Positions 1 through 8,115 of a stretch of 64,000 bases of DNA are shown piece after piece (positions within the stretch are counted from its first letter, which is position 1; each line of letters starts with the position of its first letter). The stretch lies in the NCBI RefSeq assembly GCF_002286985.1, contig NZ_NSKC01000002.1, forward strand, positions 372,001-436,000, given 5' to 3'. Both the position numbers and the translations under genes were made by a program. This DNA is from Halorubrum salipaludis. Lineage in GTDB: Archaea > Halobacteriota > Halobacteria > Halobacteriales > Haloferacaceae. The notes below the pieces were generated by a model. That model was not told the origin of the DNA. It did no database searches and was given only the letters and a program-made list of their open reading frames with translations.

Positions 1-161
1 CGCGGATAAAACGCGATCTCGTCGAGGCCGGTCTCCTCGGGACGGAGCCGGTCTCGCAGCCCGTGGGGCGCCCACGGAAGCGGCTCGTCGCGCGCGGCGC
101 GCTGGCGAACGCGTCGTCGCCGGCGGCGGCGCTCGAAGCGCTTCGCGAAAACGGGTTATAA
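1..161 (+). CDS. 3' end of a winged-helix-like protein (partial)
   Basis: An open frame enters from the left edge and stops at TAA 159-161. The last 52 codons read as a basic segment (DLVEAGLLGTEPV, then VGRPRKRLV) followed by a short alanine-rich helix. A loop of the form GRPR plus a beta strand is typical of the wing of archaeal winged-helix regulators, and haloarchaeal TbsP/DUF5821-type proteins end in a similar way. The N-terminal part lies outside the window, so the family assignment is a guess. The gene runs tail to tail with the aldehyde dehydrogenase that follows. Confidence 0.4.
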   Translation, partial: RIKRDLVEAGLLGTEPVSQPVGRPRKRLVARGALANASSPAAALEALRENGL

Positions 162-184
162 GGGACCGCCGGGAGCGGCGTCGC

Positions 185-1705
185 TCAGTCGTCCTTCGTC
201 TTGATGTCCGCGGAGAGCCCCTGCGCCATCTCGATCTCCTTCGAGTTGTTCAGGGTCCACGCGGTGCGGTCGGTGACCGCTTCGATCGCCTCACGGGCCG
301 AGGGGTAGCCGTTCCCGGACTTCTTGACGCCGCCGAAGGGGAGCTGGACCTCGGCACCGATACAGGGGAGGTTGCCGTACGCCAGCCCGAGCTCGGCGTG
401 GTCGCGGTAGTAGTTGATCTGTCGGTAGTCCTCGGAGACGATCGCGCCGGCGAGCCCGTACTCGGTGTCGTTCTGGATCTCGACCGCGCGCTCGATGTCG
501 CCGTCGTACTCCAAGAGCGCGACGTGCGGCCCGAACACCTCCTCGTGGGTACACCGGAGGTCGGCGTCGGGGTCGGCCTCGTAGACGAACGGGCCGATCC
601 AGTGGCCGTCCTCGTGGCCGTCGGGGATCTCGTCGGCGTCGAGCTCGGTCCGGTCGACGAGGACGTTCACGTCCTCCTCGCGGGCGAGCTGGTTGTACTC
701 GGAGACCTTCTCGAAGTGTTCGCCCTCGATGAGCGGGCCCATGAACGTGTCCTCCTGAAGGGGGTCGCCGACCGCGACGTCCGCCGCGACCTCGACGAAC
801 CGCTCTTTGAACTCGTCGTACACGTCGGTGTGGACGATCAGGCGCTCGGAGGAGACGCAGCGCTGGCCGGTCGTCTTAAACGAGGACATCACGGCCGAGT
901 GGACCGCGACGTCGAGGTCCGCCTCCTCGGTGACGACGATCGCGTTCTTGCCGCCCATCTCGCAGGCGACGCGCTTGCCGGGGACGCCGCCGAGCTTGTC
1001 CTGGATGTGGTGGCCCACCTCGGCGGAGCCGGTGAAGAGGACGGTCTCGACGTCGTCGTGCTCGACGATCGCGTTGCCGGCGTCGCCGAACCCCTGGACC
1101 ATGTTGAACACGCCGTCGGGGATCCCGGCGTCGTCGAACATCTCCGCGATGATCTGCGCGCACCACGGGGTCTGCTCGGCGGGCTTGAACACGACGGTGT
1201 TGCCCTCGACCAGCGCGATGGCCATGTGCCAGTACGGGATCGCGACGGGGAAGTTCCACGGCGTGATACAGCCGGTGACGCCGCGCGGCTTCCGGCGCAT
1301 GTACGCGTCCTTCGCGGGGATCTCCGAGGGGACGATGTCGCCCTTCGGGTGGCGGGCGTCGCCCGCGGCCCACTCGACCATGTGGGCGGCCTCGACCACG
1401 TCGGCTTTCCCCTCCGAGATCTCCTTGCCGCACTCCTTCGTGACGACTTCGCCGAGCTCGTCGGTCCGCTCGCGCAGCTCGTGGTACACGTCCCAGAGGT
1501 ACTCCGCGCGCTGGATCCGGGAGAGCTCGCGCCATTCCTCGAACGCCTCGTCGGCGGCGTCGACCGCCGCCTCGACGTCGTCCGGCGTCCCGCGCTCGAA
1601 CGTTCCGAGCGTCTCGCCGGTCGCAGGGTTCTCGCTCTCGAAGGTCTCCGAGCCCGTGCCCGAGACCCACTCGCCGTCGATGTAGTGCTGATACGGGTCC
1701 GACAT
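185..1705 (-). CDS. NAD(P)-dependent aldehyde dehydrogenase
   Basis: A 506-residue aldehyde dehydrogenase, the normal length for the superfamily, oxidising an aldehyde to the acid with NAD(P). All catalytic landmarks are present: the PWNFP segment with Asn151, FTGSAEVG for the nucleotide loop, CEMGGKN with general base Glu249, GQRC with nucleophile Cys283, and the EVFGP motif near the C terminus. The start was placed at MSDPYQHY, because the 15 extra in-frame codons upstream do not look like ALDH sequence. It is divergent from a Bat-type regulator 90 bp away, which may control it. The substrate cannot be told: proline catabolism is conceivable since a proline dehydrogenase lies 15 kb away, but there is no direct link. 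Confidence 0.93.
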   Translation of the reverse strand: MSDPYQHYIDGEWVSGTGSETFESENPATGETLGTFERGTPDDVEAAVDAADEAFEEWRELSRIQRAEYLWDVYHELRERTDELGEVVTKECGKEISEGKADVVEAAHMVEWAAGDARHPKGDIVPSEIPAKDAYMRRKPRGVTGCITPWNFPVAIPYWHMAIALVEGNTVVFKPAEQTPWCAQIIAEMFDDAGIPDGVFNMVQGFGDAGNAIVEHDDVETVLFTGSAEVGHHIQDKLGGVPGKRVACEMGGKNAIVVTEEADLDVAVHSAVMSSFKTTGQRCVSSERLIVHTDVYDEFKERFVEVAADVAVGDPLQEDTFMGPLIEGEHFEKVSEYNQLAREEDVNVLVDRTELDADEIPDGHEDGHWIGPFVYEADPDADLRCTHEEVFGPHVALLEYDGDIERAVEIQNDTEYGLAGAIVSEDYRQINYYRDHAELGLAYGNLPCIGAEVQLPFGGVKKSGNGYPSAREAIEAVTDRTAWTLNNSKEIEMAQGLSADIKTKDD

Positions 1706-1742
1706 GGGCGGAGCTTTCCGCCGCCACGCCCAAATATCCCAC

Positions 1743-1756
1743 CCGACCATGGTCGG
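1743..1756. promoter_or_regulatory. 14-bp perfect palindrome between divergent genes
   Basis: CCGACCATGGTCGG is a perfect palindrome in the 89-bp gap between the aldehyde dehydrogenase (leftward) and the HTH_10 regulator (rightward). A TATA-like GATATTT on the minus strand lies between it and the ALDH start. The position suits an operator acting on one or both promoters; binding by the adjacent regulator is inference. Confidence 0.35.
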
Positions 1757-1794
1757 CAGAGTCTTTGTGATGCGGTGCCAATGACGGGGTAACG

Positions 1795-2532
1795 ATGGCT
1801 ATCACCGACCCGAGCGGGGGCGAGGAGTGGTCCGGGACCCGACTCACGCTCGACCTGTGGCATCCGAACTGCTGGGCGATCGAGGCGACGGGCCGGACCG
1901 ACGGCGGCGTCCTCGCCCACGCGATCTACAACTCGCCGCGGACCGACGCGGACGCGCCCAACTCGGTGAACGGGCTGTTCACCGCCTTCGCGGACACGAA
2001 CGAGGAGGTCGAGGAGCTGCTGGACGCAATCCGGGAATCGGATCGCGCCGGGGAACTCCTCGAATTACAGGAGCGGTTCGGGCGGGCGCGAGACGCCCCC
2101 GGCAACGTCGTCCGAGAGTTCTTCCTGGAGTACGACCCCGCGGACATGATGTGTCCGACGCTCTTAGAGCACGGCTTCGTTCACAGCGCGCCGGTCCGGA
2201 TCGAGGACGGCCGCGAGGAGTGGCAGGTGTGTTTCGTCGGCGAGCGCACCGAGATCCGGGAGTCGCTCGACGCGGTCCAGGAGGAGGCGGGCGCGGAGGT
2301 GACCGTGCAGTCGATGTCGTCGTCCGGGCAGCCGGGGCGGTCGCCCCGCGGCCAGCGGCTCGACACGCTGACGACGACCCAGCGCGAGGTGTACGAGCAC
2401 GCCCGCGAGGCCGGGTACTACGAGTGGCCCCGGGAGACCTCTACCCGAGAGCTCGCGGACGACCTCGACGTGTCGAAGACGACGCTGCTCGAACACCTCC
2501 GGAAGGCGGAGTCGAAGCTGTTGGACCCGTGA
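1795..2532 (+). CDS. Bat/HTH_10-type transcriptional regulator
   Basis: A 245-residue protein whose C terminus (about residues 193-245) is an HTH_10 (Bat-type) domain: it begins LTTTQREVYEHAREAGYYEW, continues through TSTRELADDLDVSKTTLLEHL and ends in a recognition-helix tail. The N-terminal 180 residues resemble the sensor region of haloarchaeal Bat/DmsR-like proteins, with no heme or Fe-S motif visible. It is divergent from the aldehyde dehydrogenase gene and has no co-directional partner, so a role as local regulator of that enzyme is plausible. The effector is unknown. The ATG lies close to the palindrome in the shared promoter gap. Confidence 0.85.
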   Translation: MAITDPSGGEEWSGTRLTLDLWHPNCWAIEATGRTDGGVLAHAIYNSPRTDADAPNSVNGLFTAFADTNEEVEELLDAIRESDRAGELLELQERFGRARDAPGNVVREFFLEYDPADMMCPTLLEHGFVHSAPVRIEDGREEWQVCFVGERTEIRESLDAVQEEAGAEVTVQSMSSSGQPGRSPRGQRLDTLTTTQREVYEHAREAGYYEWPRETSTRELADDLDVSKTTLLEHLRKAESKLLDP

Positions 2533-2539
2533 ACCTCGA

Positions 2540-2581
2540 TCGCTGATCACCGGTCGTTGATCACCGATCGCTGATCGCCGC
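2540..2581 (+). repeat. Three tandem 14-bp repeats
   Basis: Three head-to-tail copies of TCGCTGATCACCGG (the second and third each differ at a few bases) begin 8 bp after the regulator stop codon. Each copy contains TGATC. They lie in a 115-bp convergent gap with no gene. This may be a slippage product; no function is evident. Confidence 0.7.
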
Positions 2582-2647
2582 TCCCTGGATCCCGGCCCGT
2601 TGATCGCGCCGGATATGCTTGTCGAAGTGGAGACAGAAGGATGTACG

Positions 2648-3052
2648 TTAGCTTTCGGCGGCCGTGGCTGCGGTGTCGGACTGTTCGTACTTGGTCTCGA
2701 ACTCCTGAATGAGCTGTCCCATCTTCGCGTACCAGTCGTTGAGCAGACGCTGCATGTCGTCGGCGATCTTAGAGGGATCGGTCGGCGAGTAGACGTGGTA
2801 GTAGCCACCCTGGTCGTAGTTGATCTGGTCTTTCTCGATGAAACCGGTCTGTAGGAGCCGCTGCACGGCGCGGTAGGCGGTCGAGCGTTCGCGGTCGACC
2901 GCGTCGGCGATCTCGTCGACGGTCAGGGGATCTTCGGCTTCGACGAGCGCCCGGAAACACTCCTTGTCGAGCTCTTTGAGGCCGTGGAAGCACTCCAGCA
3001 GCCCCTCGCACTCCATGTCCCGGCGGAGCTGTTCGGACATCGAATCTGGCAT
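2648..3052 (-). CDS. Small HTH regulator with three N-terminal cysteines, candidate sulfur regulator
   Basis: A 134-residue protein with a winged HTH at about residues 41-75 (LTVDEIADAVDRERSTAY followed by RAVQRLLQTGFIEKD), resembling the TrmB/ArsR-like small regulators of archaea, then a wing with YYHVYSP and a C-terminal helix suited to dimerisation. Cys15, Cys21 and Cys32 precede the DNA-binding domain and could form a thiol or persulfide switch. It is the first gene of a sulfur locus, and a 23-bp motif found before five sulfur units is recognisable in weaker form in its own promoter, 39 bp upstream. A role as autoregulated sulfane-sulfur sensor is therefore inferred, not shown. Start ATG at 3052; an internal ATG four codons later is an alternative. 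Confidence 0.8.
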   Translation of the reverse strand: MPDSMSEQLRRDMECEGLLECFHGLKELDKECFRALVEAEDPLTVDEIADAVDRERSTAYRAVQRLLQTGFIEKDQINYDQGGYYHVYSPTDPSKIADDMQRLLNDWYAKMGQLIQEFETKYEQSDTAATAAES

Positions 3053-3090
3053 TGTTATCGGTAGTACGTAGGTATCCGGCTATTAAAAGA

Positions 3091-3113
3091 CTTTTGTACA
3101 GATTGCACAATTT
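3091..3113. promoter_or_regulatory. Weak copy of the sulfur operator at the regulator promoter
   Basis: On the plus strand CTTTTG, 11 bases, CAATTT: 9 of 12 positions agree with GTTTTG-N11-CAATAC. It ends 39 bp from the regulator start, and a TATA-like TTTTAATAG on the coding strand follows immediately. The spacing of halves and position relative to the TATA box match the five stronger sites. Autoregulation is inference. Confidence 0.45.
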
Positions 3114-3183
3114 CGCGATGGATTACGGCGGGCGAGACGGCAACACCGCGCGAGTAACCCGGCGGTGCCCTGAACACGTCTCC

Positions 3184-3243
3184 GGGTCGACGGACAGAGC
3201 CTCTCGGGGTCGACGGACAGAGCCTCTCGGGGTCGACGGACAG
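3184..3243 (+). repeat. 23-bp tandem repeat, about 2.6 copies
   Basis: Units at 3184-3206 and 3207-3229 are identical, and a 14-bp partial third copy ends at 3243. The unit begins GGGTCGACGGACAG. It sits in the 228-bp gap between the promoter of the HTH regulator and the 3' end of the TauE gene. No coding or hairpin role is seen. Confidence 0.85.
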
Positions 3244-3280
3244 CTGCCATCGACGGGAACCGGATCGACGTTAAAACGGA

Positions 3281-4348
3281 TTAGTCTGCAGCCGTGGTCG
3301 CCCGGCGACGCGTCTCACGGAGCGAAGCGATCGTCGTGTAGAGGATCGCGAAGGCGACGACGACTGCCGCGCCGATGACGAGCACCAGCCCGAGCAGTTC
3401 GAGCGTCGGGTTGCCGAGGTAGGACCCGACCTCACCGATGCCCACCGCGACGGCACCGATCAACAGCATTCCGCCGAAGTAGATCTTGATGCCGTCAGCG
3501 TCGACGACGGCGGTCGCAGCGGACCCGATCCGCGCACCGAGTGCGCTCCCGAACAGCAGGGGGGCGACAATACCGAGGTTCACGCCGCCGCCCTGTCCGT
3601 AGAGGTAGCTCCCGAGGCCACCGGAGAAGACGATCTCGAAGAGGTCAGTACCGACGGCGACGGGCACCGGGACGCCGATCGCGTAGATCATCGCCGGCAT
3701 CCGGATGAAGCCGCCACCGACGCCGAGGAAGCCCGACAGGAGGCCGGTCGCGAAGGCGACGGCCGTGATGACCCAAGCGGAGACACGGACGTCGCCGCGA
3801 AGCGTCACCATCGGCGGAATCCGAACGGTCCGCTGGATCCGCTTCGCGATGTCGGGAATCTCGTACTCGCTGAGGTCTTGGTCGGCCGCTTCGTGGTCGA
3901 CGCTGCCACCGCCGTCGCCCTTCAGGGCGTCGCGGGTGACCATCGCGCCGACGCCGCCGAGGAGGACGACGTAGGCGACGCTGATGATGCCACCGGCGAG
4001 CCCCAGCGACTCGAGGTAGTAGACGCTGGCGCGGCCGGCCTCGATACCGATAGTCGTCCCGGTGATCATGATGACGCCGAGCTTGTAGTCGACCTGCCCG
4101 AGGTCGTGGTGTTTCAGGGTCGCGATGACGGCGGTCCCGAAGACGAACGCCATCCCGCTGCCGACCGCGACGGGCGCCGGATAGTCCAGCATCAGCAAAG
4201 CCGGAGTGACGAGGAACGACCCGCCCATGCCGAAGAATCCGAACAGGACCCCGACGACGAGGCCGAACCCGACGAACAGCGCCAACATCTCCGGGCTCGT
4301 CCCCAGAATTCCGAGCCCGTCGAGTAGACTACTGAGCACTCGCTTCAC
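3281..4348 (-). CDS. TauE/SafE-family sulfite or sulfur-anion exporter
   Basis: A 355-residue polytopic membrane protein with the two-half TauE/SafE plan: a first half beginning FVGFGLVVGVLFGFFGMGG with the family's glycine-rich loop, and a second half with LLSGFLGVGGGFIRMP. The halves are joined by a hydrophilic loop around residues 150-200. The family exports sulfite, sulfoacetate or related anions. The start is a GTG at 4348, which overlaps the 3' end of the small upstream gene by 20 bp, so the two are translated as a pair. Its location next to sulfur operators supports a role in removing sulfur oxyanions from the cytoplasm. The substrate itself cannot be read from sequence. Confidence 0.9.
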   Translation of the reverse strand: MKRVLSSLLDGLGILGTSPEMLALFVGFGLVVGVLFGFFGMGGSFLVTPALLMLDYPAPVAVGSGMAFVFGTAVIATLKHHDLGQVDYKLGVIMITGTTIGIEAGRASVYYLESLGLAGGIISVAYVVLLGGVGAMVTRDALKGDGGGSVDHEAADQDLSEYEIPDIAKRIQRTVRIPPMVTLRGDVRVSAWVITAVAFATGLLSGFLGVGGGFIRMPAMIYAIGVPVPVAVGTDLFEIVFSGGLGSYLYGQGGGVNLGIVAPLLFGSALGARIGSAATAVVDADGIKIYFGGMLLIGAVAVGIGEVGSYLGNPTLELLGLVLVIGAAVVVAFAILYTTIASLRETRRRATTAAD

Positions 4349-4493
4349 CTCCGACGAGGATCCTCATCAGATAGGGACCGAAGAGCCGTTCGAGACCACC
4401 GTAGCCCACGTACAGCACGATCGCTTCCAGTAGGATCGTACCGATGAGCACGGCCGTCTCCGGGTCCCACGTGGGAACCTCTAGTCCCGGCAT
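4329..4493 (-). CDS. Small single-span membrane protein paired with TauE
   Basis: A 54-residue protein starting MPGLEVPTWD, with one hydrophobic helix (AVLIGTILLEAIVLYVGYGG) and a short basic/acidic tail. It overlaps the following TauE-family gene by 20 bp on the same strand. Short haloarchaeal membrane proteins of the DUF7512 type occupy this position before TauE genes, to my knowledge without an assigned function; the match is from memory. The ATG at 4493 was preferred to an upstream in-frame start because the extra residues are not hydrophobic or conserved-looking. A role as an accessory subunit of the exporter is an inference from overlap alone. Confidence 0.7.
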   Translation of the reverse strand: MPGLEVPTWDPETAVLIGTILLEAIVLYVGYGGLERLFGPYLMRILVGGEASAQ

Positions 4494-4579
4494 CGATTCT
4501 CCCCCCGACGTTCGAAATTGGTAATTCGCTGTTGGCACATTTCTGCTCAACCCTCTCTACCTGTCTTGTGCCTATAACG

Positions 4580-4602
4580 GTTTTGGGTTTACCATACAAT
4601 AC
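4580..4602. promoter_or_regulatory. Sulfur operator motif upstream of the TauE unit
   Basis: GTTTTG, 11 bases, CAATAC on the plus strand. On the coding (minus) strand it reads GTATTG-N11-CAAAAC and is followed at once by CGTTATAGG, a TATA-like box. It lies 87-109 bp before the small membrane protein start. The same gapped motif occurs upstream of four other sulfur units in this window. It could also influence the divergent stress-protein gene at 4754. Confidence 0.7.
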
Positions 4603-4753
4603 TATATTCCGGTAACCTCGGTCGGAGTACCGATAACTTTCAGGGAACGTATGGCGTTCATCGACGCCGAAACGGATCGGAGTACGTCCTGAGAGCGGAC
4701 GGCCACGCCAGATCCCCACAACTGTGTTATCCGTGCTCAGCGAAGGTGTCGAT

Positions 4754-5599
4754 ATGAGGGCCCTGTGTGCGACCGACCTATCGGCTGCCAGTGAGGCCGC
4801 AATCGAGAACGAGACCTGTCTCGAGTGTCTGGGCCGTATCGGCGTCGACACGATTCATCTCGTGACAGTCGTACCGGCGAACGTCCACTCCGGAATGCCC
4901 GGCGTGAATTTCGAGGAGCGACGCCGACAGGGACTAGACCAGTATCAAACGGTGATCGAGGCGGCCGGGTTCGACGTCGAGACACACGTCGTCCGCGGAA
5001 CTCCGTATCGACGAATCAACGGCATCGCCGAGACCGTCCACGCGGATCTGTCTGTCGTCGGGTCACGCGGGCAGAGTCCGCTGGAGAACCGCATTATCGG
5101 TTCGACCGCACGCAACCTCGCACGGACGACCGTCGTGCCGTTAGTGGTCAATCGCGTCGAGCGGGGGACGGACGACCCCGATGTCCTCCGGGAACATCTC
5201 TTTCGGCGGATTCTCTTCGCGACGGACTTTTCGGAGAACGCCGATCGAGCGTTCGATGCCTTCTCATACCTCCGTCACGCGACCGAAGAGGTAACGCTCG
5301 TTCACGTCCGATCGCCGAAAGACGAGGGTGTTGACGCCGACGTTGGGCCACGAGAGCGGCTGGCCGAGCACGCGAGCACGCTCGAAAAGTGGGGTATCGA
5401 CACGCAGCTCGAGGTTCGGCACGGCGATCCCGCCGACGAAATCCTCGCCGTCGAAGCGGAAGTAACGCCGTCAACGGTTCTCGTCGGGTCGAAGGGCCGG
5501 AGCCGCATTCGCCGACTCCTGTTGGGTAGCGTCTCCGAGGAGATCGTCGCACAGGCGACGGGAAACGTCTTCCTCGTTCCGCCGCCCCGAGCGGTCTGA
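4754..5599 (+). CDS. Tandem-domain universal stress protein
   Basis: A 281-residue cytoplasmic protein made of two UspA domains (about residues 1-140 and 150-281). Each has the ATP-binding loop pattern G-x2-G-x9-G(S/T): GSRGQSPLENRIIGST in the first and GSKGRSRIRRLLLGS in the second. The start was set at MRALCATDLS, a typical USP opening; the ten codons upstream are unlikely. The gene is divergent from the TauE unit and convergent with the MFS gene (stop codons 4 bp apart). USPs often accompany transporters and stress operons; a specific sulfur role is only suggested by location. Confidence 0.9.
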   Translation: MRALCATDLSAASEAAIENETCLECLGRIGVDTIHLVTVVPANVHSGMPGVNFEERRRQGLDQYQTVIEAAGFDVETHVVRGTPYRRINGIAETVHADLSVVGSRGQSPLENRIIGSTARNLARTTVVPLVVNRVERGTDDPDVLREHLFRRILFATDFSENADRAFDAFSYLRHATEEVTLVHVRSPKDEGVDADVGPRERLAEHASTLEKWGIDTQLEVRHGDPADEILAVEAEVTPSTVLVGSKGRSRIRRLLLGSVSEEIVAQATGNVFLVPPPRAV

Positions 5600-5603
5600 G
5601 CGA

Positions 5604-6893
5604 TCAGTCTTCCGTAGCGACCGCTTTGGATCCCGGCGTCGCAGGCGCAGGCGGCTCGTGGGTCCCGAACTCCGGATGCGTTTCTTCCATCCAGAGGTAC
5701 ACGACCGCGGCGGAGACGAACATCAGGCCTGCGGTCACGTAGAATGCGGCTTCTGCGTTCAGGAACTCCATTGACAGCCCGATCACGATGGCACCGACAC
5801 CGTATCCGGCGTCACGCCACATCCGATAGACGCCCATCCCCGCCGAGCGCCAGGTCGGGTGCGCGGCGTCGCCCGGCACGGTCATGAGGTTCGGATACAA
5901 CAGCGCCATCCCGAGCCCAGAGACCGCGGCCAGCGCAGTCCACGCGAGATACCCCTCGACGAGCACCATCCCGAGGACGCCCGCACCGGCGAGGAACATC
6001 CCCCAGACCACGGGCGGGCGGCGTCCGATACGGTCGGCGAGACCGCCGGTCGCGATCTGAGCGAAGTACATCGCGCTGTGGATCCCGACGACGAGGCCGA
6101 CGGCGTCGATGGGGAGCCCTCGGCTTGTCAGGTACAGCGGGACGGCGATCCAGAACAGCGTGTCCACGAAATTCTCGATGTGCCCGGCCTGAGCCGCGGC
6201 GAACAGCGTTCTGTCGCCGTAGGTCGCCCGCTTCAGAACCTCGTTGAACGGGAGGTTCGCGTCGTGGTGGTCGTCGTCGCCCTCGGCCTGGGCGTACTGG
6301 ACGGTCTCCTTGATGAGGAAGATCGAGATCAGGAACGCCAGCACGACGACGACCGCGAGGAAGTAGAACGGCTCCGGACGGAGGCCCGTCTGGGCCGCGG
6401 TGACGCCGGTAATCCACGCCCCGGCGGCGACGCCCGTGTAGCCGAACGCCTCGTCGATGCCGACCGCGAGCCCGCGCTGATCCGGGCCGGCGAGGTCGAT
6501 CTTCGCGTTGATGGCCATGCTCCAGGTCAGCGCCTGATTGATGCCGAGTAGGATGTTCCCGGCGGTGATCCAGCCCCAGTTGGGCGCAAAGATGAGGATC
6601 ACCGGGAGCGGCAGTGCCGTTACCCACCCGAGGATGAGCACCGGCTTCCGGCCGTACGCTTCGCCCCACTTCCCGGCGTAGAGGTTGAGCAGGGCCTTCA
6701 CGAATCCGAAGGAGACGACGAACGAGCCGATGACCAGGAACGACTCGACGCCGAGCACGTCCTCGCCCAGCACCGGCACGACGGCGCGTTCGGACCCGAT
6801 TGTCAGTCCGGTCGCGAACACCAAGAGGACGTGCAGCGAGAACTGTCCGAGGTGTTCGCGGATTCCCTGCTTCAGTTCTGGTGTCGTAGTCAT
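5604..6893 (-). CDS. MFS permease, last gene of the sulfur operon
   Basis: A 429-residue major facilitator superfamily protein with about 12 membrane segments. The loop after segment 2 holds GKWGEAYGRKP and the loop after segment 8 holds ADRIGRRPP, the two MFS signature loops. It starts 31 bp after the PiT-family gene on the same strand, so it is probably the fifth cistron of the unit that begins with the rhodanese-MBL gene. The substrate is unknown; an organic sulfur compound or sulfur oxyanion would fit the context. A hydrophilic central loop with DDDHHD separates the two six-helix halves. Confidence 0.85.
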   Translation of the reverse strand: MTTTPELKQGIREHLGQFSLHVLLVFATGLTIGSERAVVPVLGEDVLGVESFLVIGSFVVSFGFVKALLNLYAGKWGEAYGRKPVLILGWVTALPLPVILIFAPNWGWITAGNILLGINQALTWSMAINAKIDLAGPDQRGLAVGIDEAFGYTGVAAGAWITGVTAAQTGLRPEPFYFLAVVVVLAFLISIFLIKETVQYAQAEGDDDHHDANLPFNEVLKRATYGDRTLFAAAQAGHIENFVDTLFWIAVPLYLTSRGLPIDAVGLVVGIHSAMYFAQIATGGLADRIGRRPPVVWGMFLAGAGVLGMVLVEGYLAWTALAAVSGLGMALLYPNLMTVPGDAAHPTWRSAGMGVYRMWRDAGYGVGAIVIGLSMEFLNAEAAFYVTAGLMFVSAAVVYLWMEETHPEFGTHEPPAPATPGSKAVATED

Positions 6894-6924
6894 GGATGTT
6901 CGACTTGATTGACTTAGTGTTCAG

Positions 6925-8100
6925 TTACAGGAAGACGGCTCCAGCAGCGTATGCGAGAGCGAACGAGAGGACGAACGAACCGGCCCACGCTCCGAGTGTC
7001 ATGCCGATTTTCCGGGCGTCGACGGCGCCCCACCCGCCGACGGCCGCGCCACTTCCGATGATCGCACTGACGACGATTTCGTTGAACGAGACTGGCACGC
7101 CCAGCAGGACGGCAAGCTGTGCGATCAGAAACGACGGGACGAGCGCGGAGATAGCGCGCCGCGGCCCGAGCGACGAGTAGTCCTGTGCGAGCGACTTGAT
7201 CATCCTGGGAGCGCCCGTCCACGAACCCACAAGCATCCCCAAGCCACCGCCGACCAGCACCACGACCGTCGACACCATCTCGATCTCCCCGAGAAGCGGA
7301 ATCAGGGGCCCGACCGCGAGTCCGACCTGGCTGCCGCCCGCGGAGAACGCGACAAGCGAGCCGAGGGTGAGCAGCACGCGCTGGAGACCCCCGCGTTGGT
7401 CGCGGCCGACGTCCCACCAGACCACGGCGGCGACTGCCCCGGCCGCACCGACGGTAACGAGCACAGCCGACGCGAGCCCGTCGACAGCCAGGGCTCGCTG
7501 TCCGGCTTCTCTGACGGTCCCCGCCGATTTCGTCTCACCGAGGAACCCGAACTCGACGTTCACGAGGACCGCCGTGACGAGGCCGACGAGGACGGGGATA
7601 CTGTACCGTTCAGGGACATCAGGCCGCGGGAGGACGCTCGCGCTGGCGTAGGCGATCCCACCACCCACGAACGGCGTCAGCACCCAGACGGCCGCGATCT
7701 GCTGATACTTCGCCCAGACCGGCGTCCCGCCGAGAGCGAGGCCGACGCCGATGACGGCGCCGGTCACGGTGAACGCGGTCGCGATCGGGTACCCGGTGAC
7801 GATGCCGACCGCCATCAGGCCAGCCCCCAGCACTAACACGAGGATAACGCCAGCCACGGGCATGCTCATCCCGCCCACCAGACCGCTCCCGACGGCCTCC
7901 GAGACGTTCCCGCCCTGTGTAACGGCGCCGACGAACCCGAAGATGCCGACGAGGAAGGCGGCTCGCATCGTCCCGATCGCGTTGGCGCCGACAGCGGGTG
8001 CAAACGGAGTGGCACCGCTCGATCCGGCACCGATGACCCACGCCATAAACAGGCTGGCGAGCGCTGCACCGACGAAGAGGGCGACGAGAGCGGGATCCAT
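6925..8100 (-). CDS. PiT-family anion permease, possibly for a sulfur oxyanion
   Basis: A 391-residue membrane protein of the inorganic phosphate transporter (PiT) family, with the paired family signatures near the start (VGANAIGTMRAAFLVGIFGF, then GAVTQGG) and again in the C-terminal half. Some PiT members, such as Bacillus CysP, transport sulfate rather than phosphate. Here the gene lies 15 bp after the YeeE pair and before an MFS permease, in a unit headed by a persulfide dioxygenase-like gene, so sulfate or thiosulfate is a better guess than phosphate. That is inference from context. ATG start at 8100. Confidence 0.85.
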   Translation of the reverse strand: MDPALVALFVGAALASLFMAWVIGAGSSGATPFAPAVGANAIGTMRAAFLVGIFGFVGAVTQGGNVSEAVGSGLVGGMSMPVAGVILVLVLGAGLMAVGIVTGYPIATAFTVTGAVIGVGLALGGTPVWAKYQQIAAVWVLTPFVGGGIAYASASVLPRPDVPERYSIPVLVGLVTAVLVNVEFGFLGETKSAGTVREAGQRALAVDGLASAVLVTVGAAGAVAAVVWWDVGRDQRGGLQRVLLTLGSLVAFSAGGSQVGLAVGPLIPLLGEIEMVSTVVVLVGGGLGMLVGSWTGAPRMIKSLAQDYSSLGPRRAISALVPSFLIAQLAVLLGVPVSFNEIVVSAIIGSGAAVGGWGAVDARKIGMTLGAWAGSFVLSFALAYAAGAVFL

Positions 8101-8115
8101 TGAAAGGGGGAGACG

